DNA from: Argopecten irradians
Taxonomy: Eukaryota; Mollusca; Bivalvia; Pectinida; Pectinidae
Direction: 5' to 3'
Length of the DNA: 64,000 nt
Assembly: GCF_041381155.1 (NCBI RefSeq)
Contig: NC_091140.1
Location: 27,506,952-27,570,951, forward strand
Shown here: piece by piece, positions 54,827-64,000 of the stretch
How positions within the stretch are numbered: the first letter of the stretch is position 1
Layout: the number at the start of each line of letters is the position of its first letter
Made by a program: the position numbers and the translations under genes
Notes under the pieces: model-generated
The model's input: only the letters and a program-made list of their open reading frames with translations
What the model was told of the DNA's origin: nothing
Databases searched by the model: none

Positions 54827-57315
54827 AATTAAATGCGGACCAAATTTTAGTGAAAAATTGCATCAAAATAGTCATGTATCCTTTTTTTCTGAAAAATCGA
54901 TTTTTTATAATTTCTATAAAGATTGACCTTTATGCAGTAAGAAAAACTTATAAAAAGTATACCTCGCCTTAATATTTTTCAAAATATCACCGATTTTCTT
55001 TCTAATACCCCTTAAATTTTGGCCTGAAAACGTTAATAGGTGAATCTGTAAATACTTCCATATAATGTGTATTTATTTCTATTCTGCAAAAAGATAGGTA
55101 TACAATTAAAATGATAACGGTCATTCGTTTGTTACTACTGACGTGAAGTTTTTCATTTTGTTTAGTGGCTATTATGATTCTTCGATTTAACTTAATGCAC
55201 GAATCTTCAAAATTATACTATATTTACCAATTGCCACACATTTAGATTGATATACTTCAATTAAACAGTCGGAAAGGTTCCAGACGAAATATTTGCTCGA
55301 ATGCCGATGTCAAAAGCGAGTTATAACAGATGGGTACGGAGAAATAAATTATGTTTGTCGGGATCCGGATAGCAACGTTACAAACGTATGATGTCACAGA
55401 AGGAACGGTCTACGTAAATGTAAAATTCTATTGCTATGAGAGCTAATATGAAACATCACTTTGAGCAAATTATAAATATAATCACTTGAAAAATTAATCA
55501 ATCAATCAATGGACGAATCTTCAAAAGCCAGTTCAGACTAATGAGGAAAAACGGTATAAAGCTAGTATATTAATAATCCGAAATAAAAGGCCAAAATAAT
55601 TTAATAAATTCAAAGTAAAATCAAAATCATTTCTATGGAATATATATTCAGCCACTATAGGGCCTTCTTCAGTCCGAAATAACACTAACACAACGTGTTC
55701 GTCTAAATGTTTGTTTACATCAAAAGCCAGTTCAGACTTATGATACATATATCTATATATAATATAATATATAATATATATATATATAGTCATCATGTGA
55801 TTATCAACTTATCCTTTATAACATTTCATCACAGTGTAAATAATACTGGGGTGTTTCCTTCATGAAGAATGAATGTACCAATTAATTCACCTAATATAGT
55901 AAAAACCAGATAAAAGGGAGGAGCTGTAACTCCCTGTGGTTTAAAGCTATATACATGTATATGTGCATCCTCCATAGTGAATTAATTGACAAATTACACA
56001 CACTACAAATATAACAGGTGGAATTTCCCTTAAAGCTAGCATCTTAACCTATCGTAAATGCATTGACAGATTTTGACAAATGGATCAAAAAATTTAATGT
56101 AGAAGTGAAATACACATCATTACTTATAAATTAAGCTACAACTTGGACCCTGGTTTTATTGGAATCTAGCTGATCTAGCTCAACTAACATATAATTGGAC
56201 AGAGTCGATCATTGGTACCCAGGTTGTTCAATCAAGTACAGTATCCAGCTTTAGTTAAAAGATACCAGGTTTGAATCCCGGAACAGCCCCTATACATTTT
56301 CTCCTCTCCTGATAAAGAATAGTCAAAGGGTCTCATATGTCTTTGAGGACAACTTCTTTGTAAAATAGGGGTAAGAGTATATGTTGTGGCATTTGACTGA
56401 GCCAATCATCAGTGACCAGGTAGCTCAATCAGTACTCCAACAATGTAAAAGGTATAGCACGACGAGACACTTTTGGAACATTAAGTCGTGTCTAACCTCT
56501 AATTTCCAATAGGCCATTTACTCGATGCTGAGGGTAACATTTTCAAAGTTTGGATTGTGACAATATAAAACGTTAAAATCATATCTAAATATTCATCGAT
56601 GTCAAATACCTACCTCTTTTTCATAGATAAGGAAGAATTTTGACAAAATCAGCAGTAAAATCTATCTAAAACAAACATTTACATCTCCTAACGTAAACGT
56701 TCATGACCCAGACAAAACTTCATGTTGATAGCAATCCAGCCGCTAAATAAAAAAAAAACGAATTGCGAAGTCCCCAAAAAGCTTGACTGTCTTTAATTTA
56801 CTTGTATTCTGCTGTGCCGTTTTTTGTAGTAACCAGTCGCAATATTGAAAACTAAGTCAAAATAAATTTAAAGGATTTGTCTTATCTTATCCGCTTAAAT
56901 ACTATTTTATGAGGCCTCAAGTTATATATGTTTTTACTAGATAAATGGGATAATTGATACCTAAACTGTAAGTACACATCGATGTTATCACTGTTAGAGC
57001 TATTAATATTGATATAATTGCATTTTTCCTTCCGCTTCATCTAACGTCAGAAGCTGCATCAAAGAAATAAGCCTTCGGAAACGAGAGTCGACAATCAGCA
57101 AAATAACGTCTGATAAAAAAAACGGCTGACCAGTCAACTCTCATGTTACGGAAGTACTCAATCAGTAGAACCATGGCTAAAATATTGTTGGGATGTTCTG
57201 GGTTGATCGCCGACGACCAGCTCAACTGCTAGAGCATTTGGCTACTATTTGGATGGTCTTGGGTTTGAACCCCAGTCCAGCAAAGCATTTCCCCTCCTAT
57301 TGTACTGACATTGCA
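54827..57315. other. No gene recognised; eroded tRNA-SINE copies
   Basis: AT-rich. Decayed SINE-like units lie at about 56185-56420 (CAGGTTTGAATCCCGG box B) and 57190-57300 (GGGTTTGAACCCCAGTCC). An AT-dinucleotide tract lies at 55745-55790. A short direct repeat AAAGCCAGTTCAGACT occurs at 55525 and 55723. Confidence 0.45.
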
Positions 57316-58417
57316 TTAAAGCTGACAATGCAAGTTAAAAAGTATACATTTGAGAATAAAAAAAAAATAAAGTTTTTTTCAAGTTTTTTTTCAAAATTTG
57401 TTACTGAGACAACCCCTTGCATTTCTGAGGACGGGCAGTCGCCATTTTGTTTAAACTCTGCTTGGATACACCACCGGGTACCGACCCCTATATAAAGCGC
57501 GTGAACCACGCACACGTGCAATCAGTCGAACGCTTGCTGATCAAGGTGTAACAACTAACACTTGACCGGCTCTAGATCTACTGTACTATATACCCAAGAG
57601 GTAAAAATGTTAAAATGGTTAGTTCTTTCCCTGTTTTCTCAAATGAAGTTTCCAAGAACCATATAAAGATCTATACAGTTAAATTAAAAGTAATGAATGA
57701 ATTTATACCTTCTTTCCACGTGCGAAATCCATTTTGATTATAACGTAAACAAACACGGAAATTCTAATAAGGAGATAACATTGTCAAACTAAAAATAAAT
57801 ACTGCACTCACCTGACAAGGTTTCATTGAACTAATATTGTCCGCTAGATCCCAAAATATGTCAAATACGAGCTAATAAAACACTTCAATATACATTATAT
57901 ATTACACGCACATGTACACGTGTGTACCTTTGGTAGCGTCACTTGTTCGGGACAGGTGGTCACGTGCAAGTGGCCAGTCGAGTACATCGGGTACGATAGT
58001 ATACGTGGAGATATGTGGACGGATTATTATCAGGATTTTTATTCATTGTGTACTGTGGAAAGTTAAATTTGTGAAACATCTAAATGACAGCTTAGAAGAG
58101 TTGACATGTTTGCTTCGTAAAACAAACCATACACTTATTTACAGGTAAGGGGTTTTGTTTATGTATTAGTAGGCGATACACAGCGGACAACTTGTAGGTG
58201 TATATGTACATGACTGAGCGCACGTGTGTCGATTCACGCGCTTTATATAGGGGTCGGCAGGAGTCTTGTATCCAAGTAGAGTTTAAACAAAATGGCGTCT
58301 GCCCGTCCTTAGAAACGCAATGGGCTGTCTCAGAAACAAATTTTGAAAAAAAAAAAACTTCAATATTTTTTTTTTAATCTCAAATGTACATTTTTTAACT
58401 TGCATTGTCAGCTTTAA
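57316..58417. mobile_element. TTAA-bounded element with terminal inverted repeats of about 210 bp
   Basis: TTAA at 57316-57319 is followed by AGCTGACAATGCAAGTTAAA; the right end reads …GCATTGTCAGCT and TTAA at 58414-58417. The arms (about 57316-57530 and 58215-58417) match over some 200 bp including a T/A-rich tract, ACGGGCAG…CGCCATTTTGTTTAAACTCT and CCGACCCCTATATAAAGCGC. The TATATAAA boxes in the two arms point inward. The middle of about 690 bp has one short frame (57912-58148, +, 78 codons) without a recognised domain. TTAA ends are typical of piggyBac-type targets, but TTAA is part of the arms here, so the class is open. Confidence 0.65.
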
Positions 58418-58619
58418 GAATCAATCATCAATGTGTCAAGTGGTTGCATAAATGAGATTTAAAGCTTTAAATAGATATATCAAACATTTGCATGCAAACA
58501 GTATGTAGATTAAATTACTTTGATAATGTATCGATCCTTAAAAGACAATATTAAAGTGAATTGATAGACCTAATCTTCTGTGAACCATTGCCATTGCCCT
58601 GGCATGGATTACCAGATAA

Positions 58620-60530
58620 CCTTCAGTGAAACCAAGTCGGATCTCCCTTAATAACGACAACAAATGACAAGACGTTACATACAAGAAAAAGTTAGTGACA
58701 ATTAGGGCTGAAACGATTAGTCAAATAATCGGAGGCGATTAGATTAATGAAGCTAATCGCTGATAATGGATTAAAGATTTTATTAATCATTAATCGTAAC
58801 ATGCATAGCAAGTGCATTGTAAGCTGACTAAACACGTTGACAGATCATGGATTTCTGAGTGAGCCATTCCGACTGGAGTTTCATCTTTTTATGTACATGT
58901 TTTGAACTCAACAAAACATATATGATGTGAGAAATACTTGTTAAATTACGTCTCTGTGGAAGTTAAAGTCATTAATCAATGAAAAAGTGGATGTCATGAG
59001 AAAGCTTGCAACACGCTGTTCACCAATTTTCACTAGAGATCGACTCCATGTTGTTACGTCACGGAGGCCTAATCGCCGCCGGGACGCTCTGGAGCGGAAG
59101 GAGCAGTAATCTTGAACATTTAAATTTTACTATTGCATGTGTTTATCATATAAAAAAAAATGTTTTTGTTCATATTCTAATTAAAGATAAGAGTTGTTGA
59201 TTTATTTTATTTTTTGATCACGGAAATAAAAAAGTTTATAGACGAAAATTTGGTCATGTTGCTCCATGGCAATCCAGATTTGGTTGATTAGTCGTACGTG
59301 TGAAGGTCACGTCAAAACAGCGGGTTAGCAGACTTGATTTAAACGATGTTACGGAAGACGATACAGGAACGGAATTAAGAGCTTATTTGGGATAAAATAC
59401 GTTTGTTTTGTCAATAAATCTATTCTTATTTGTTGGTAGGCTTATATTATATAAGGCATGTCCTCTGTCATATTATACAGTAGGTGTTATTATTAGTTGA
59501 TAACAAAACATGGCGGACGTTTTCAGTAGTCAGTAGTGAAACTATATAGTTGCCTTCAATTCAAACGATTAATCGATTAGTAATTGATTTTATCTGACCG
59601 AATTATCGAATACAAAAATAACTAATCCTTTCAGCCCTAGTGACAATGCAAGATATGTTATTCAGTACAATAAAATGAACATTTCTACCAAGTTTTTTGA
59701 AGATTGGTGCAAAAATGAAGGAATTAGAGCGATTTGAATATTCTGAAATCGGCCACTGGTCAACAATAGATCAAGTGACAGAGGTTTGCCTTGACGGGAT
59801 AACGACAACGCATTGTAACATCGAAAATATTTTAAAAACGACAACAGAAGATACATTATTTTTCGTACTATAATGCATCTAACGTTATGTACAAAATTTC
59901 ATTAAGATTGGAACAAAAATGAAGACTTTATAGCTGTTTTAATGTTATGAGATCGGCGGCTGGTCAGGTTTACAACCGACAACGTATCGATGGCTCACAC
60001 ACGCCTGTACATGCGTGTTCACGAGTGCATAGGGTCTCAAATCTAAGCCATTGTTGGGTAAACATCATTATACTCTCGACCATACTCAATACATGAGTAT
60101 GTTTCCAGTCCCTACGAACGTGGACATGGTTCTACTCAGGGTCCTTTATATGTTGGTGTAGCTAATCTATATGTATTTAGGGGTTTTTTTGTGTGTGTAA
60201 TTTAGCTGCGTAAATATTTTTATATTAATTCACTATTTTATTGACGGTAACTTTTCCTTTATTTTATACGTTTTATTTGAAAGGTCAACTTTTTAAATCT
60301 TTCGCTAGCACTGATCACTTGATCTATCGTTGACCAGTGGCCGATTTGGGAACATTCAAATCACTCTAATTCCTTCATTTTTGCACCAAACTTCATTAAA
60401 CTTGGTAGAACTGTTTATTTTAATGTACTGAATAACATATCTTGTGTTGTCACTAACTTTTCCTTGCATTTAACGTGTTGTCGTTTGTTGTCGTTATTAA
60501 GGGCGACCGACCAAGTCATATCATAAAATG
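58620..60530. repeat. Large imperfect inverted repeat (host of a hAT insertion)
   Basis: The left arm (58620-58702 continued at 59640-59800) is complementary to the right arm (about 60300-60525): CCTTAATAACGACAACAAA, AGTTAGTGACAA, GATATGTTATTCAGTACA, TGCAAAAATGAAGGAATTAG and CGGCCACTGGTCAAC on one strand, their complements on the other. The centre (59800-60300) holds a second weaker copy of the GCAAAAATGAAG segment. No coding potential is seen. Confidence 0.75.
58703..59639. mobile_element. Non-autonomous hAT-type element, 937 bp
   Basis: Termini TAGGGCTGAAACGATTAGT and …CTAATCCTTTCAGCCCTA, flanked on both sides by GTGACAAT (58695-58702 and 59640-59647), a perfect 8-bp target-site duplication as made by hAT transposases. 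The ends are rich in AATCGATTA-type motifs. Inside, the longest frame (59006-59200) does not resemble a transposase, so the element is non-autonomous. The identical target duplication suggests it is fairly young. Confidence 0.9.
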
Positions 60531-61364
60531 CCTATGTTGACATATGGCCATAGTCAGCCAGTTATTGGCGCCTGACCAGGCCTAGATATCATCAAATGAC
60601 TCGAACGCTTCGACTTCACTTGCACCAGTGTGAAAGAAATGACCGGTTGAATTTAGGCGCAAACACGACATACACACCCAGTTATGACACAGAGATAGTC
60701 AAATTTAAACTTACCAACTTCAAGTTTGTCGTTCAAAATTTCTTCAAAAAGTTCTATTCACAGTCGATGTGCACTATCCATAGGGTCGTATTCAATGAGC
60801 ATTCGTTATATGCGACCGAGCAATCTTGGTAGATCTGCTACCGGTACGTTTTTTTACGATACACAAGTGGTATTCCATTCATAAACGTTTCAACCGAGGT
60901 GACAGAAGCGTGGTAACAACCGCAATACACATGCTCAGACCCCCAACATGCCAAATAAATGACGTCATGGATATATTAACCGATGAAAAGTCTGCTTACA
61001 TTGATATTCGGCTCGAAGTTGAAGCAGGGAAGTAACTCTCAATACTTTTGGCGCTAATATTGGAAAAGAGCAAGTTAAAGAAATTTAGTATGCCACAAAT
61101 ATAGAGCATTCAAAAACAGTTGAAAAACGCGACCCGTAAAATCAGCATTTTTTTCCAGAAACATACATTGTATATACGGTACTATATATGCATTTGCATA
61201 TTGTCTATATACTTAAATTAATTCTAAACAACATAAATCAAAATTCTATGAATTGGGATTATAATCCTTTAATAATCCTAATAAATGCACTCGGCTGATT
61301 TTTCCAATATAGATTCTAGATCTCCATAAATGGATCAATTTTATGTTCTAATTGTTTACTGGCT
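60531..61364. other. No gene recognised; two short open frames
   Basis: Frames at 60596-60832 and 60826-61035 (+) are somewhat GC-richer than the surroundings but have no recognisable domain and no clear splice context. They could be remnants of a coding sequence or chance. Confidence 0.3.
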
Positions 61365-61367
61365 CTG

Positions 61368-61496
61368 AGTTATAGGACCACTGCCTTTCCGAAACGGCTT
61401 TTAATTTTTTAAATGGGAACGTATTTCAACGAAACTGATAGTTTTGTAGAGTAGTTTACCGTTGATACTACGCTTATCATATTCTGAACAGTTCAA
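61368..61496 (+). repeat. Direct repeat G, copy 1
   Basis: CACTGCCTTTCCGAAACGGC, TTTAAATGGGAACGTA, TTTTGTAGAGTAG, ACCGTTGATACTACGCTTAT. The same series recurs at 63218-63370 and at 63852-64000 in the same orientation, so copies lie on both sides of the large palindrome. Confidence 0.7.
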
Positions 61497-63011
61497 TATT
61501 ATACAAATATTTCATGGGTTACTGTGCTCTAGTTCATAATATTTAACCCGAGGTGATGGTAATCAACAAATTTGGCCTCGTGCAATATAACATTTGTTGA
61601 TTACCACAATCTGATTAAAATACAGATCCTTATAACCACTCCGTTAAGTAGTGATAATAAGGATTTGTATTTTAATCAGATTGTTGATTACCATCACCGA
61701 GGAGTAAATATTATGAACTAGAGACAGTAACCATGGAATATTTGTTTTATTACATAATTACCAGTTTTATAAAACGAATACGAGGTCGACAATCACTTAA
61801 CAAAATCATCAACACCGTACCGTACGGGAAAAAAAAACTAATATCCTATTGAAGATTGACGTATAGCCCACGTACGTCATGTTGTAACTCCGGTTTGGAT
61901 GTCTTATTGTCTGTTTTCACATTATTAGACCTGCTTGCAGCCTTTTGATCTAATACATTCATCGTGTCCGTCCTTTACTCGGTACAGTAAACGTCTACAT
62001 GACGTGCTTGATTCGAGATCTATAAATCCAGCGCGAAATTGAGCGTGAACCTTTGTGACGTCATAATAACGTAACTCACTGTTACTCGCAATTCCTCGGA
62101 AGTTTTCTACAAAACTAGACAACAACAGCGAGGTGTTCCTAAAGCCGTGCAATATAACATCTCGAACCGTGCAATATAACGTTTCCATGGAAGCGTGCAA
62201 TATAACTTCGAACCGTGCAATATAACAAGGTTTTATTGAACGGTCGGTGTAATAGTTGAAAATTATTACATAATTTGTTTACACCAATCTATATATGAAG
62301 AAATATAATATTTTCAACTATTACACCGACCGTTCAATAAAACCTTGTTATATTGCACGGTTCGAAGTTATATTGCACGCTCCCATGGAAACGTTATATT
62401 GCACGGTTCGAGATGTTATATTGCACGGCTTTAGGAACACCTCGCTGTTGTTGTCTAGTTTTGTAGAAAACCTCCGAGGAATCGCGCGTAACAGTGAGTT
62501 ACGTTATTATGACGTCACAAAGGTTCACGTTCAATTTCGCGCTAGCTTTATCTCGAAACAAGCACGTCATGTAGACGTTTATCGAGTAGAGGACGGACAC
62601 GGCGAATGTATTAGATCAAAAGGCTGCATGCAGGTCTAATATTGTTAAAGAAGACAATAAGACATCTAAACCGGAGTTACAACGTGACGTACGTGGTTTA
62701 TACGTCAATCTTCAATAGGTTTTGAAGCTTTTCTGTACGGTACGGTGCTGATGATTTTGTTAAGTGATTGTCGTATTCATTTTATAATAATATTCAACTG
62801 AAAAACTGGTGATTATGTAATAAAACAAATATTTTATGGGTTACTGTGCTCTAGTTCATAATATTTACCCCTCGGTGATGGTAATCAACAAATATTATAT
62901 TGCACTCGGCCTTCGGCCTCGTGCAATATAACATTTGTTGATTACCACCACCTCGGGTTAAATATTATGAACTAGAGCACAGTAGGCCATGAAATATTTG
63001 TATAATATTAT
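61497..63011. repeat. Large palindrome of 1.5 kb with repeated GTTATATTGCAC motif
   Basis: The left arm (61497-62258) is the reverse complement of the right arm (62312-63011) apart from point differences and small indels, with a loop of about 50 bases. The arms carry the 12-mer GTTATATTGCAC or its complement (one copy varies at the first base), 11 copies in all, clustered next to the loop. The outer part of each arm is itself a smaller palindrome (61512-61742 and 62838-62999). Mirror-image open frames (61925-62200 -, 62295-62639 +) arise from the arms; they differ by compensating indels and have no recognised domain. Confidence 0.88.
61608..61682. repeat. 75-bp hairpin insertion in the left palindrome arm
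   Basis: AATCTGATTAAAATACAGAT at one end is complementary to the sequence ending TTTTAATCAGATT. It is flanked by an 11-base direct repeat GTTGATTACCA (61596-61606 and 61683-61693). The right arm lacks it. Confidence 0.75.
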
Positions 63012-63217
63012 ATTTCTTCATATATAGATTGGTGTAAACAAATTATGTAATAAAAAAATATATTTATGTTTCTGGTTCACGCGGTGATTAATTTTAATAT
63101 ATCCACTATCTAGTTAATTAATGTACATCCATAATGGTGCATTGATTCGTGAACATGAGACCTGTAACTCTATAGATTCTGGGATATTACTCATAATAAT
63201 AATCATTTATACATTTA

Positions 63218-63370
63218 AAGGCCATTACCTTTCCGAAAGGTCTTCCAATCTTTAAAATGGGAATGTAAAACAAGATTGATAATCAGTTGTAGAGTCGCAG
63301 AAGTTATTATAGAGCTAACCGTTGATGCTACACTTACCATCACCTTCCAGACACTTTGATTAAAATTAAT
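63218..63370 (+). repeat. Direct repeat G, copy 2
   Basis: CATTACCTTTCCGAAAGGTC, AAAATGGGAATGTAAAACAA, TTGTAGAGTCGCAGAAGTTA, ACCGTTGATGCTACACTTAC. Matches copies at 61368 and 63852. Confidence 0.7.
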
Positions 63371-63557
63371 TAAATGTTAATTTGAATGTTAAATGTTCTC
63401 GCGTTGTTACCGATCGTTTATAGCTCACTGTCGTAAATTTACGCCAAAAAGTGACGCGATATTGCATATTGTGACGTAATAATATTTATGACGTCATGTA
63501 CATTGTACGTTAAATATAGTGGAAGAAAAGAAAGAAGATGGCGTTGGTCATATTTTA

Positions 63558-63620
63558 GTCCTCCTCCGCATATACACATTTGTGGTGCCGTGACCAGGAT
63601 GTGTATATGCGGAGGAGGAC
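63558..63620. repeat. Perfect 22-bp-arm hairpin
   Basis: GTCCTCCTCCGCATATACAC(AT) at 63558-63579 is the exact complement of 63599-63620, separated by 19 bases. The high GC of the arm contrasts with the AT-rich surroundings. Confidence 0.85.
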
Positions 63621-63851
63621 CTATTTGGCGTACATTTACGACATTAACTTTCACTAAGCCATACGACAAACAGCCGTTATAGTTCACTTTCACTAGGCCA
63701 GACGACAAACAGCGATATGAATCGGACATCTTGCTAGGTGTTGTTAACTCATATTAGGCCATCGATATACAAGAATGTATATTTTCTTATGTTATTATTG
63801 CTTTTAAAAAAACTTTGAATTGTTATTTCGGAAAGAATGTAGTCTTTTAAA

Positions 63852-64000
63852 GGCCCACTACCTTTTCGAAACGACTTTTAACTTTTCTAAATGGGAATGT
63901 AAAACGAGATCGATAATTTTGTAGAATCGCAAAAGTTAAAAACTTACCGATAATACTACAGCTATCATTACCTTCTGAACAACTTGATTAAATACATAAA
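63852..64000 (+). repeat. Direct repeat G, copy 3 (runs off the window)
   Basis: CACTACCTTTTCGAAACGAC, TCTAAATGGGAATGTAAAAC, TTTTGTAGAATCGC, CCGATAATACTACAGCTATC. The preceding segment (63740-63851) resembles 46920-47010. Confidence 0.65.

Noticed and set aside
57316-58417. A pair of long terminal repeats
   Set aside because: The arms are inverted, not direct, and no retroelement protein is seen between them. A terminal-inverted-repeat element explains them better.
60596-61035. Two adjacent plus-strand frames as exons of a gene
   Set aside because: They overlap out of frame, lack supporting splice sites and resemble no family I know.
62295-62639. A real protein from the large palindrome
   Set aside because: The frame has no recognised domain and mirrors an inverted arm with indels. 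It is kept only as a question in the findings.

Overview
This is eukaryotic DNA, AT-rich, with small exons spread among introns and many dispersed repeats. It most likely comes from a bivalve mollusc. The best clue is a set of repeats with a short 5' hairpin, tandem core units of about 150 bp, often an (ACGG)n-type tract and a 3' hairpin. This is the layout of the 'pearl' elements described from bivalves. The gene content fits too: an apolipoprotein-L-like gene, a WSC/C-type-lectin receptor and a GLIS2-type zinc-finger gene. I cannot name the species.

Layout. (1) 497-4364 (+): apolipoprotein L-like gene with five recognised coding pieces. (2) 4.8-9.6 kb: dispersed repeats, then a 2.8 kb minisatellite of about 65-bp units. 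(3) 9984-11285 (-): single-exon membrane receptor with a WSC domain set inside C-type-lectin-like sequence and a tail carrying two ITAM-like tyrosine pairs. (4) 12.6-14.2 kb: a near-perfect hairpin, a 51-bp tandem array and a degraded palindrome. (5) 14.2-20.9 kb: AT-rich DNA without a recognised gene; part may be 3' UTR of the next gene. (6) 20927-30484 (-): complete GLIS2-like gene, six coding exons whose phases all match, 576 residues, five C2H2 fingers, with a TATA-like box at 30583-30590. Its introns are loaded with repeats. (7) 30.6-64 kb: no recognised protein-coding gene. This part holds pearl-type elements, palindromic MITE-like elements, a 34-bp minisatellite of about 1.1 kb grown inside a pearl element, a tRNA-derived SINE array, a TTAA-bounded terminal-inverted-repeat element, a 937-bp hAT element with a perfect 8-bp target duplication, and a 1.5 kb near-complete palindrome with 11 copies of a GTTATATTGCAC-like motif.

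The three genes show no obvious joint pathway. ApoL-like and lectin/WSC receptors belong to families often linked to immunity and lipid or membrane biology in molluscs. GLIS2 is a developmental transcription factor. The most unusual material is the repeat layer: at least four repeat families (called B, C, D and E below) share one blueprint without sharing core sequence, and several insertions are nested in an order that can be read from the sequence.
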